DNA from: Paraburkholderia sp.
GTDB lineage: Bacteria; Pseudomonadota; Gammaproteobacteria; Burkholderiales; Burkholderiaceae
Length of the DNA stretch: 34,507 nt
Direction: 5' to 3'
NCBI RefSeq assembly: GCF_026225065.1
Contig: NZ_JAMFSB010000042.1
Coordinates: 1 to 34,507, forward strand
In this document: piece by piece, positions 26,005 to 34,507 of the stretch
Layout: each line of letters starts with the position of its first letter
Position numbering within the stretch: position 1 is the first letter of the stretch
The notes under the pieces: generated by a model
Told to the model about the DNA's origin: nothing
Databases searched by the model: none
What the model saw: only the letters and a program-made list of their open reading frames with translations
Translations under genes and position numbers: made by a program

Positions 26005-26091
26005 AGAACCATCGTAGTTCAGTCAAATATGCCGCCATGATGGGAACAGCGGGCAATAACGGATGCAATTCGTGTGTTGGCTGCGCAGCGC

Positions 26092-26817
26092 TCAGGACCA
26101 GAGTTCCGACATCTCGATGCTACGCAGATCGAACACCAGCACTTCGGCATCGTGACCCTGTGAGAACGTCAGAACCTGCTCATTGCGGACCCGTGCACCG
26201 TCGCCTTCACCGAGCGTCTGGCCATTCACGTTGATGCTGCCGCGCGCGACGTGGATATACGCATACCGGTCAGCCGCCAGTTCCAGCCGGGCGCTCTCGT
26301 CGCCGTCGAACAGTCCCGCATAAACACGCGTGTCCTGCTGCACCACCAGCGACTCGTTCGCACCATCCGGCGAGATCACGAGGCGCAGCGCACCGCGCTT
26401 TTCCGCCTCGCCGAAACGACTCTGCTGATAACGCGGCGGCGTGCCTTTGAGCGCCGGTGCTATCCAGATCTGCAGGAAGTGCACAGGGTCGCTACGCGAG
26501 TGGTTGTACTCGCTATGGGCGACGCCCGTGCCCGCGCTCATCAACTGGATGTCGCCAGGGACGATTACCGAGCCGGTGCCCATCGTGTCCTTGTGTTCCA
26601 TTGCGCCTTCCAGCACATACGAGAAGATTTCCATGTCGCGGTGCGGATGCGTGCCGAAGCCTTGCGACGGCGCGACGCGGTCGTCGTTGATCACCAGCAG
26701 ATCCGAAAAGCCGTTCTGCTTCGGGTCGTGATAGTTGGCAAAGGAAAACGTATGACGCGAACTGAGCCAGCCGTGCTCCGCGCGGCCGCGTTGATTGGCG
26801 TGTCTGATGTCGAGCAT
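26092..26817 (-). CDS. Pirin-family protein (YhhW-like quercetinase)
   Basis: A 241-residue bicupin. The N-terminal metal site is complete: His57 and His59 in THPHRDMEI, His101 and Glu103 in VAHSEYN, at the same numbering as E. coli YhhW, which has quercetin 2,3-dioxygenase activity. The N-terminal segment LSSRHTFSFANYHDPKQNGF is a family hallmark. AAGGAG six bases upstream fixes the ATG at 26817 rather than the longer frame. Divergent from the LysR gene at 27003, a common arrangement in which the regulator controls the pirin gene. The true substrate in the cell is unknown. Confidence 0.93.
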   Translation of the reverse strand: MLDIRHANQRGRAEHGWLSSRHTFSFANYHDPKQNGFSDLLVINDDRVAPSQGFGTHPHRDMEIFSYVLEGAMEHKDTMGTGSVIVPGDIQLMSAGTGVAHSEYNHSRSDPVHFLQIWIAPALKGTPPRYQQSRFGEAEKRGALRLVISPDGANESLVVQQDTRVYAGLFDGDESARLELAADRYAYIHVARGSINVNGQTLGEGDGARVRNEQVLTFSQGHDAEVLVFDLRSIEMSELWS

Positions 26818-27002
26818 GTTGTTTCTCCTTGATTGTGCGATCCGGCGAGGGTTGTCGTCCGTGATCCATGTAGAGCAGTTTAAGTCAATCAATGTGCTTA
26901 TAATCGTGCCGTAATCGGAAACACTGTCGCATCATGGTTGACAATTAGGCGGTGGCCGACACCACCCGCGGGCGACCATGATCAACACTCAGGAGCGAGC
27001 CA
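26818..27002. promoter_or_regulatory. Divergent pirin/LysR control region
   Basis: A perfect TATAAT at 26899-26904 on the plus strand may be a -10 element for the regulator; no good -35 accompanies it. LysR-type regulators usually bind such divergent spacers. I could not fix a specific palindrome. Confidence 0.4.
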
Positions 27003-27893
27003 ATGCAACTCGATGACATGCGGATTTTCGTCGCCACGGTCGACGCGCACAATTTCACCACCGCGGCCAACCGGCTGACGCTGTCGAAGCAGTTCGTCAG
27101 CCGCCGCGTCATGACGCTCGAGGAGGCGCTCGGCGTGCGGCTCCTGATCCGCAACACGCGCAAGCTTGCCGTCACTGAACTCGGCCAGGAGTTCTACGAG
27201 CGGGCCAAACGCATTCTCGGTGAGGTGGAAGAGGCCGAGCAGGCCATGTCGCTGCGGCGGGCGTCACCTCATGGTCTGCTGCGGGTGAGCGCGCCGATGT
27301 CGTTCGGCATGGTCCATCTGTCGCCGCTGGTAGCGATGTTCCTGAAGAAACATTCAGACGTACGCTTCGATATGGAGTTGAGCGATCGCACCGTCGATGT
27401 GGTGGGCGAGGGGTTCGACATGGCGATCCGCATCGGCACGCTGGCCGATTCGACGCTGATCGCGCAAAAGCTCGCGGAAGTCCGGATGGTGGTCTGCTGT
27501 AGTCCGCAGTACCTGCGCCGGCGCAGCACGCCCGCCACGCCGGCCAATCTCGACCGGCATGCCTGTCTTCTGTATGGACACGGCGGCCCAGCGAGCTGGG
27601 AGTTCGTGCTGGACGGCGTACACAAGGCCGTGGAGGTGCACGGACCGCTGCGTGCCAACAACGGCGAATTAATCCGAGATGCGGCGCTTGCGGGACTTGG
27701 AATCGCGCGCCTGCCGGATTTCATCGTCTCCGCCGCACTTAAAACCGGTCAGCTTGTTGGCTTGCTGGAGCCGTTTCTGCCGCGCGCAACGGCGCTTTAT
27801 GCAGTCTATCCGCAGCATCGGCAAAGCTCGATTACGATCCAGTCATTCACCGCATTTCTGCGCGAGCAACTGGCGAAGACTTTAGGTAACTGA
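27003..27893 (+). CDS. LysR-family transcriptional regulator
   Basis: A 296-residue LysR-type regulator. The N-terminal winged HTH (MQLDDMRIFVATVDAHNFTTAANRLTLSKQFVSRRVMTLEEALGVRLLIRNTRKLAVTELGQEFYERAKRIL, residues 1-72) is followed by a periplasmic-binding-protein-like effector domain (about 92-290, starting LRVSAPMSFG). Ser-Lys-Gln in place of the more common Ser-Pro-Ser is seen in the recognition helix. CAGGAG just upstream supports the ATG. It most likely controls the divergent pirin gene. Confidence 0.92.
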   Translation: MQLDDMRIFVATVDAHNFTTAANRLTLSKQFVSRRVMTLEEALGVRLLIRNTRKLAVTELGQEFYERAKRILGEVEEAEQAMSLRRASPHGLLRVSAPMSFGMVHLSPLVAMFLKKHSDVRFDMELSDRTVDVVGEGFDMAIRIGTLADSTLIAQKLAEVRMVVCCSPQYLRRRSTPATPANLDRHACLLYGHGGPASWEFVLDGVHKAVEVHGPLRANNGELIRDAALAGLGIARLPDFIVSAALKTGQLVGLLEPFLPRATALYAVYPQHRQSSITIQSFTAFLREQLAKTLGN

Positions 27894-28020
27894 GGGAATG
27901 ACGCAAATCGACGCCCGAGCGCTGAACGTTTCTCGATCAGGCCCGGATATTGCAATCGTCGAGCCTTGCAGATATTGGCAGGATGGGGCCAGAGGTCGTC
28001 GCAGCCGGCAAGTTCGGCCA

Positions 28021-28046
28021 CCGATGGCATCAGATACCGCCATCGG
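28021..28046 (+). terminator. Hairpin downstream of the LysR gene
   Basis: CCGATGGC (28021-28028) pairs with GCCATCGG (28039-28046) around a ten-base loop, 128 bases after the LysR stop. It is followed by TCAAATC, not a U-run. Possible terminator; the rest of 27894-28175 has no gene. Confidence 0.35.
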
Positions 28047-28078
28047 TCAAATCATATGCACCGGCCGCTGAAAAAATT

Positions 28079-28094
28079 ACATGCCCAGGCATGT
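28079..28094. promoter_or_regulatory. 16-nt perfect palindrome ahead of the MipA/OmpV gene
   Basis: ACATGCC-CA-GGCATGT, a perfect inverted repeat 82 bases before the start of the MipA/OmpV gene. The size and symmetry fit a dimeric repressor site; which regulator is unknown. Confidence 0.4.
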
Positions 28095-28175
28095 CTGCGT
28101 GGCAGTCGTTACAGCCTCGCGTGATTTGGAGAGTGGCCGGTCAATTCATTCGCGACCAGTGCGATCGGAGGATGG

Positions 28176-29072
28176 GTGTCGAACGGACGTACAACGCGAG
28201 CGGCCCTGAGCCGCTCCAACAAGAAAGCGGCCGTAGCGCCGTGGCTGGTTGCCGCCACTGTCGCTGGCATGAGCGTGATCGCGACTCCAGCCAAAGCTCA
28301 AACGCCGGCACCCCTGCAGGAATGGCAATATTCGGCCGGGGTGCCGCTCGAAAAAATGATGGAGCCGGAAATTCCCACGTGGCAGGCTGCGGTCGGTATC
28401 GCCGGCGCTTTTCAGCCGCGCTATGACGGCGCCGATCGATACCACTTCGAAGGCGGCCCGAGTATCGACATCCGTTATAGCGACCTGTATTTCGCTTCGA
28501 CCGGCGAGGGTTTCGGCGCCAATGTGGCGCAAGGCCAGAACTGGCGGATCAGCCTGGCGGTTGCCTATGACCTGGGACGGCGCGGTCAAGACGACGACGA
28601 GCATCTGCACGGTCTCGGTAACATCAACCCCGCTCCCGAACTGAAACTGGCCGGCGACTACGTTATATCGAAGAGCTTTCCGATGGTGTTGCGCGCCGAC
28701 ATCCGGCGCAGTTTCGGCGGCTCGAATGGCTGGATCGGCGACATTGGCGCTTATATGCCGCTGCCTGGCAGTTCGAAGACGTTCTTCTGGTTTGCGGGGC
28801 CGAGCCTGACCTTCGCCGATTCCAAATACATGAACAGCTGGTTTGGCGTCGACCAGCAGCAGGCCGCCGAATCCCAATACTCGTACTATCACGCGAGTGC
28901 GGGTCTGAAGTCGGCGGGCTTCGGCGTCAGTGCGATCTGGTTCTTCCAGAAGCACTGGTTTGCGGCGTGCGACTTTGCGTTGGAGCAGCTTGTCGGCAGC
29001 GCTGCGCGCAGTCCGATCACGCAGCGCTCGTCGAACGGCGTGCTGGATCTGTCGATTAATTACGAGTTTTGA
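28176..29072 (+). CDS. MipA/OmpV-family outer-membrane protein
   Basis: A 298-residue protein with a long signal peptide (positive start, hydrophobic 20-37, cleavage after AKA near residue 41). The mature part is a beta-barrel of the MipA/OmpV family: WQAAVGIAGAFQPRYDGADRYHFEGGPSIDIRYSDLYFAS near the start, alternating strands throughout, and a C-terminal Phe (INYEF) typical of outer-membrane insertion. In E. coli, MipA helps assemble the MltA-PBP1B murein complex; OmpV of other bacteria is an adhesin or osmolarity-related porin. Starts at GTG 28176 with GGAGG four bases upstream, rather close. Its own control region holds a 16-nt palindrome. Confidence 0.85.
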   Translation: MSNGRTTRAALSRSNKKAAVAPWLVAATVAGMSVIATPAKAQTPAPLQEWQYSAGVPLEKMMEPEIPTWQAAVGIAGAFQPRYDGADRYHFEGGPSIDIRYSDLYFASTGEGFGANVAQGQNWRISLAVAYDLGRRGQDDDEHLHGLGNINPAPELKLAGDYVISKSFPMVLRADIRRSFGGSNGWIGDIGAYMPLPGSSKTFFWFAGPSLTFADSKYMNSWFGVDQQQAAESQYSYYHASAGLKSAGFGVSAIWFFQKHWFAACDFALEQLVGSAARSPITQRSSNGVLDLSINYEF

Positions 29073-29136
29073 GCGAGCTTGTTGCGGGCGGGCGCGCTCC
29101 GGCTCGGGCCCATGTGCTCACGGCAGTCTCTACCAA

Positions 29137-29160
29137 ACCGGGTGCTACAGCGCACCCGGT
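29137..29160. terminator. Bidirectional hairpin between convergent genes
   Basis: ACCGGGTGC (29137-29145) pairs perfectly with GCACCCGGT (29152-29160), loop TACAGC. It sits between the MipA/OmpV gene and the minus-strand gene ending at 29184. On the minus strand TTTGG follows; no long U-run. Confidence 0.55.
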
Positions 29161-29183
29161 GCCACCCAACTTCGGCCCCGGCC

Positions 29184-29666
29184 CTAGCAGACCGTGGTGG
29201 GCGCTTCGGCGACCGCTTCTTTCCGGCCCGCTCTCATCAGACCTTCCACCATGCGGGCTTCGGCTCGTGCGATCGTTTCGAGCGACGCAGCGGACAGTTG
29301 CGCATCGAGAGTCGACAGCGCCGCGCACACGCGCAGATACTCGTCCTCGCCCAACGTCCAGCCGCCTTCCTGATGCTCGGCGGCGTCGAGTTGCACCATC
29401 GCGCCGTGCGCGCTTTCGATGTATTCAAGACCTTGCGGCTCGAGTCCGAGACGGCAGAGCTCTTCGGACACCAGAAAATGCCGGCCAAGCGTCATAAACA
29501 GATTTCGTGAGCCGTGACCGCGTTTGAACGCATCGAGGGCGGTGTAGCACTGCAGCAGCATCGCCTGCGTGACCGGCTCGTGCGCGGCCCGGCTAAACGT
29601 GAGGGCGCGCAACAGGGGCGACATGGCAGGCTGGTTGCGTTTGCGGTTTTGCGATTTGTTCGGCAT
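29184..29666 (-). CDS. Conserved-looking helical protein, unknown function
   Basis: A 160-residue mainly helical protein with a basic N-terminus (MPNKSQNRKRNQPAMSPLLRALTFSRAAHEPVTQ) and a helix-rich core (MLLQCYTALDAFKRGHGSRNLFMTLGRHFLVSEELCRLG). No signal peptide, membrane span or known catalytic motif. I recognise the style from Burkholderiaceae hypothetical proteins but no function. The start at ATG 29666 is preferred over the longer frame to 29747; GAGG is about 12 bases upstream. It is insulated from upstream minus-strand transcription by the terminator at 29852. Confidence 0.65.
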   Translation of the reverse strand: MPNKSQNRKRNQPAMSPLLRALTFSRAAHEPVTQAMLLQCYTALDAFKRGHGSRNLFMTLGRHFLVSEELCRLGLEPQGLEYIESAHGAMVQLDAAEHQEGGWTLGEDEYLRVCAALSTLDAQLSAASLETIARAEARMVEGLMRAGRKEAVAEAPTTVC

Positions 29667-29851
29667 GACGGTTTTAACCTCGTTCTGTAACGCTCGGTTC
29701 GCCAGAGAAGCTTCTTGCAAGCGGCGTACCGGCGGGACAATTCGCAACCTTGAAGGTGCGTCGTGTGAGCATCATCGCAAGCAACAATTAAGATAGCCTT
29801 AAATTTTGAGGCGGTTGAGCGGGCCAGTTGTGTCAAGGTGTGACGTGGTCC

Positions 29852-29883
29852 AAAAAAAAGCCCTGTCCCACGGGGGACAGGGC
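29852..29883 (-). terminator. Strong minus-strand intrinsic terminator without an upstream gene
   Basis: A perfect 10-bp stem (GCCCTGTCCC at 29860-29869 with GGGACAGGGC at 29874-29883), loop ACGG, followed on the minus strand by eight U (A-tract 29852-29859). It is a textbook terminator, but no recognisable minus-strand gene lies between it and 31567, suggesting a minus-strand non-coding RNA ending here. Confidence 0.82.
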
Positions 29884-30573
29884 CGGACAGGATGGAAGAG
29901 TCGCACAGGCGCGTGGATGCTTGCCGACGTGGTTCCCATCAAAACAACGCTGTTGCACTTCAAACTGCTTGAGACGTGGTCCTTCGGTCCTTTACCTTCT
30001 TTTGCTGCAAACCCCTGTTGCTTTCATTGCATGTGATGCGAGAGCGCTTCATTGATGCGCTACTGCGGCGCTGCTCTGTTGCCGGTATTGCGACTGCGTG
30101 CTGCGGACTGCGTTGCTACGTACAACGTGATGCTGGAGCGGACTGCCCGATGCGTCATTCGTGATGCTGGAGCGTGCTACGACAACGTACTGCGTACAGG
30201 CAACTGCCGTTTCTACTGCGACCTGCCGGACTGCTCTACGAACTGCTCTACAGGTACGGTCAAAACAACGCGGGGGGAAGACCGCGTATGGGCTCAGTGA
30301 TTCGTCGTGCCCATGGAAAACAGTGTAAAGACGACGCAGCAAATGTGATTCGGCGAAACGAGGGGAATTGGCAGCGCATTTCATCGAATTGCGCGCAACG
30401 AGGGCGTCTGCCCAGGTCAAAAGCACGCAATTCTGGCGCGACAGAGGAATCGCACCGGGGTTGAAGCGGAGCGCGACACGCCAGGAAAGTAGCCGAAAGA
30501 CCACCCTGACAGCAGGAACACCGCTTGCGGCGCTGTGGACGTCGCGACACGAGTCGCACTTTTGGAGGTCGTC
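29884..30573. other. Long intergenic region upstream of csbD
   Basis: No confident gene in this stretch. It contains the ACTGC repeat cluster described separately. A plus-strand frame from ATG 30055 to 30300 is unusually Cys-rich (eight Cys in about 81 residues) but has no Shine-Dalgarno and the cysteines follow from the repeats. The csbD Shine-Dalgarno GGAGG is at 30563-30567. Confidence 0.45.
30062..30246. repeat. Cluster of nine ACTGC motifs plus a 15-nt direct repeat
   Basis: ACTGC (GCAGT on the minus strand) starts at 30062, 30093, 30107, 30142, 30189, 30203, 30215, 30230 and 30242, nine copies in 185 bp, all on one strand. CGTGATGCTGGAGCG is repeated exactly at 30126-30140 and 30160-30174. 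Random expectation for a given 5-mer on one strand is below one copy. Confidence 0.7.
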
Positions 30574-30774
30574 ATGAACAAGGACCAAGTGAAGGGTGTT
30601 GCTGAAAAGGCCAAGGGCAAGGTCAACGAAGCGGCAGGGAAGGCCACCGGTAACGTCGGCCGCGAAATGAAGGGCGATGTCCAGCAAGGCATGGGTCAGG
30701 CCCGCAAGGACATGGGCGATGCGCGGGAAGACGCCAAGGATGCGGCGAAGCACCCCGCAAAGCGCACCCACTGA
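30574..30774 (+). CDS. CsbD-family stress protein
   Basis: A 66-residue, highly charged, Lys/Ala/Gly-rich protein starting MNKDQVKGVAEKAKGKVNEAAGKATGN, the hallmark of CsbD/YjbJ proteins. These are abundant, largely disordered, stress-induced cytoplasmic proteins of unclear action. The family core spans residues 1-55; the rest is a charged tail (KDMGDAREDAKDAAKHPAKRTH). GGAGG six bases upstream fixes the ATG. Monocistronic; hairpins follow at 30791 and 30830. Confidence 0.93.
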   Translation: MNKDQVKGVAEKAKGKVNEAAGKATGNVGREMKGDVQQGMGQARKDMGDAREDAKDAAKHPAKRTH

Positions 30775-30790
30775 CACTGACCGGCGTGAG

Positions 30791-30867
30791 CCCCGTGCAC
30801 GATTCGACGGGGCGTAGCCGTGTTTCACCGCCGAAGGCGGCCGCATTGTGGCGCGGCCGCCTTCGGC
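30791..30867 (+). terminator. Two hairpins downstream of csbD
   Basis: First hairpin: CCCCGT 30791-30796 with ACGGGG 30807-30812. Second: a perfect 15-bp stem, 30830-30844 with 30853-30867, eight-base loop. Neither has a proper U-run, though TTT follows shortly after the first. Probably they end csbD transcription or protect its 3' end. Confidence 0.5.
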
Positions 30868-31059
30868 TGCTCGCATCAAGCCGGCATCAAACGTCTGTTC
30901 GACGCCAACCCAGTCCCGTCTCGTCCGATAATTGATTCGGATACCGTATTAATAATTACCCCTTTTAAAGTGCCGTCGCGGTGCGCACCGAAGCAGTGCC
31001 GATTTGCTCGCTTTGGCGCACAAGCCGAGCCGCCCGCCACACAAGCATGCAAGCCAAAA

Positions 31060-31097
31060 AACTGACGTTTGGACAAAAGACCGTCAGACGGTCAGTT
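31060..31097. promoter_or_regulatory. Nested palindromes, probable repressor operator
   Basis: GACCGTC-A-GACGGTC at 31079-31093 is a perfect 15-nt palindrome of the size bound by TetR-type dimers. An outer inverted pair, AACTGAC (31060-31066) and GTCAGTT (31091-31097), overlaps it. It lies about 175 bases before the gene at 31270. The rest of 30868-31269 has no gene; 30930-30970 is AT-rich. Confidence 0.45.
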
Positions 31098-31269
31098 GAT
31101 CGAATCGGCACAAAACTTGCCTCATAACACCCTGACGGCTGACGCCCGGCGCCGCCGTTGTGGGCCTGGTTCGGCCCGAACCCGCACCATGCGAAATTGA
31201 ACCGGTTGGGGGAACCCCAGAGCTATCTACACGATTTGAACAACAGGGATCCACAAACGGGAGGACGCC

Positions 31270-31539
31270 ATGTTTGAGCCTGCGCCGATTATTGCCAGCA
31301 AGGTAGTAGCAGGGGAAACGGTTCGCGCCGAATATCTTTGCGATACCGGGCGCCTGCGCATCATCGGCGAGCGCACCGTGCATGCCGAATGGTTTCCACC
31401 GCATTCATGGTTTGCGATTGCGTCGATTTCTGGGCATAGCCGCTGGGGCACCCGGCCTGATGAGGCAGACCTGTTGCTGCTGATCGACAACTTTATGGGG
31501 TATTCGGGGCGCGACAGTTTTGCGCTAATCCAACCCTAG
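31270..31539 (+). CDS. Small unknown protein
   Basis: An 89-residue soluble protein (starts MFEPAPIIASKVVAGETVRAE, ends SGRDSFALIQP) with balanced composition and two segments rich in aromatic residues (HAEWFPPHSWFAIASISGHSRWG). I recognise no family. GGGAGG six to seven bases before the ATG is a strong Shine-Dalgarno. Its control region contains the nested palindromes at 31060-31097. Convergent with the minus-strand pair that follows, with only 27 bases between stops. Confidence 0.65.
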   Translation: MFEPAPIIASKVVAGETVRAEYLCDTGRLRIIGERTVHAEWFPPHSWFAIASISGHSRWGTRPDEADLLLLIDNFMGYSGRDSFALIQP

Positions 31540-31566
31540 GCAGCACAGCCCACGGCCTTGCGTTCG

Positions 31567-31797
31567 CTATCCATGACTGTCGACCCACGCTCGGGCCCAG
31601 TCGAGTCCGGCGAGGCGCGCTTCTTCGTCCGTTTCGAAGTTGCCCAGAACCCCTGATCCCTCGATTAGCTTGGTGCCGCACGTGATCGTGCCACTGGACG
31701 CGTACCCGCCGTCCTGGACGATGGCATGGCCCCAGATCGCATAGCCCTTGTAGGTTTCAGGTTCCATCTTTTGCCGCGCGTGGATAGCCAGCGTCAT
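31567..31797 (-). CDS. Small protein coupled to the upstream secreted protein
   Basis: A 76-residue protein with the core YKGYAIWGHAIVQDGGYASSGTITCGTKLIEG and the end ETDEEARLAGLDWARAWVDSHG. This resembles small Burkholderiaceae proteins of unknown function in which a short beta-sheet part precedes a helix ending in 'AL.WA..WID' (from memory). The ATG at 31797 overlaps the stop of the upstream gene as ATGA, so translation is likely coupled. An internal ATG at codon 11 is the alternative. Confidence 0.7.
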   Translation of the reverse strand: MTLAIHARQKMEPETYKGYAIWGHAIVQDGGYASSGTITCGTKLIEGSGVLGNFETDEEARLAGLDWARAWVDSHG

Positions 31798-32177
31798 CGC
31801 ACCACGGAAACAGCCATGCGACCGGTGCTCACCTGCAGCACGTTGCCTTCGGGCGTCAAGATACGCGGGATGTCGATAAAGCGTGGGGTGGTGGTTTTCT
31901 TGGCGGCGTCGATGCCCACGTGCCTCGTAGTCGAAGCCTTAGGCAGTCGATCCGCAATGCGGCGTGGCGCAGCCTTACCCATGCTCCGCGCCAGCAGCGC
32001 GGTTTTGCCGGGCCTCGCTCTGGATTTAGCTGCTGCCGCCACCTGAGCGATGCGCGCTTCGGGCGGGTTCCAGACTTCCACGTAATGCGCGCTTGCCGCG
32101 GCCGTTGATGGTGCAGCAGCCGCCACAGTTGCGGCGACTACAAGCAGCACAGCCCCTGCGCCCAGAGATCGCAGCAT
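31794..32177 (-). CDS. Secreted small basic protein, unknown function
   Basis: A 127-residue protein with a clear signal peptide ([30 protein letters not shown]) and a mature basic part ([16 protein letters not shown]..., rich in Ala, Arg and Lys) without known motifs. GGAG five to six bases upstream picks ATG 32177 over a longer frame. It forms a two-gene operon with the 76-residue protein through an ATGA overlap. A LexA-type box lies 112 bases upstream of its start, between it and katE. Confidence 0.68.
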   Translation of the reverse strand: MLRSLGAGAVLLVVAATVAAAAPSTAAASAHYVEVWNPPEARIAQVAAAAKSRARPGKTALLARSMGKAAPRRIADRLPKASTTRHVGIDAAKKTTTPRFIDIPRILTPEGNVLQVSTGRMAVSVVR

Positions 32178-32288
32178 GTTTTCTCCATCAATTTGCGGCA
32201 CGTTTTGGTGAGCCGGGCACCGCCCGACGATCAGACGCCGGCGTCACCGGCTACGGGCCCCGGTGGCCAGGAAAGCGAACTGAAGACA

Positions 32289-32304
32289 CTGTACATTCAT
32301 ACAG
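32289..32304. promoter_or_regulatory. LexA-type (SOS) box
   Basis: CTGT-ACATTCAT-ACAG matches the CTGT-N8-ACAG consensus of LexA in beta/gammaproteobacteria, with AT-rich flanks (preceded by ACA and followed by TAATTT). It lies 150 bases before the katE ATG and 112 bases before the start of the minus-strand secreted-protein gene. Either or both could be controlled. Match by eye. Confidence 0.6.
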
Positions 32305-32453
32305 TAATTTGTGCAATCGCGGTCGAGCCAGGCATTTCCCGAATCGACAAAAGCACCGCTCTACACGCGCCGTTGGGAACATCCCTTGCTGATCAAAAGG
32401 TCCGCGCCAAGCCGACGTTTCGCTCGGTCGCGCCGTACGCAAGGAGTTTCCCC

Positions 32454-34507
<2,054 letters not shown>

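Noticed and set aside
30055..30300. Plus-strand Cys-rich frame as a real peptide gene
   Set aside because: No ribosome-binding site, and the cysteines come from the repeated ACTGC motif, several copies of which are out of frame. Kept only as a DNA-repeat observation.
30049..30879. Minus-strand 276-residue frame covering csbD and the ACTGC region
   Set aside because: Lies antisense to csbD, which has a strong Shine-Dalgarno and clear family match; the frame has no domain and no good start.

Overview
The window is high-GC proteobacterial DNA whose gene content, codon use and protein style point to the Burkholderiaceae, most likely Paraburkholderia or Burkholderia (inference; no 16S or marker alignment was possible). 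It looks like ordinary chromosome: many short, independently regulated housekeeping and accessory units on both strands. I see no insertion sequence, prophage, tRNA or CRISPR array.

Layout. 1-778: no confident gene. 779-3914: a lone SAF-domain (CpaB-like) protein, an atypical NAD(P)-binding epimerase, and a lipoprotein beta-propeller. 4108-10992: the most coherent block, a molybdenum locus. It holds a periplasmic molybdate/tungstate binding protein (minus strand), a fused ModB-ModC permease/ATPase, a divergent small Moco-domain protein, a NifQ-like protein missing one of the four family cysteines, a short ModE-type regulator without Mop domains, and on the opposite strand a DUF2325 coiled-coil protein plus a helical unknown. 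Three 24-nt ModE-box-like sites lie in front of the binding-protein gene, the Moco-domain gene and the DUF2325 gene, so these probably form one metal-responsive regulon.

11338-17781: a DHA2 drug exporter, a LysE remnant, a SnoaL-like protein, a prolyl-4-hydroxylase-type dioxygenase, leuA (minus strand) preceded by a leucine-rich leader peptide with an attenuator-like set of alternative hairpins, and a cation diffusion facilitator. 17872-21836: a second DHA2 exporter divergent from ahpC-ahpF, the alkyl hydroperoxide reductase pair, closed by a strong intrinsic terminator. 22209-25647: an AlkB-type alkane monooxygenase, then a motA-motB stator pair. 25696-29666: a small conserved protein, a pirin divergent from a LysR regulator, a MipA/OmpV outer-membrane protein and a small unknown.

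29667-34507: a long intergenic stretch with a dense ACTGC repeat cluster and an orphan minus-strand terminator, then csbD, a small unknown, an ATGA-coupled pair of minus-strand unknowns (the first secreted), a LexA-type box, and a large-subunit katE catalase that runs off the window end. Peroxide defence (ahpC, ahpF, katE, csbD) is a recurrent theme but the genes are in separate transcription units.
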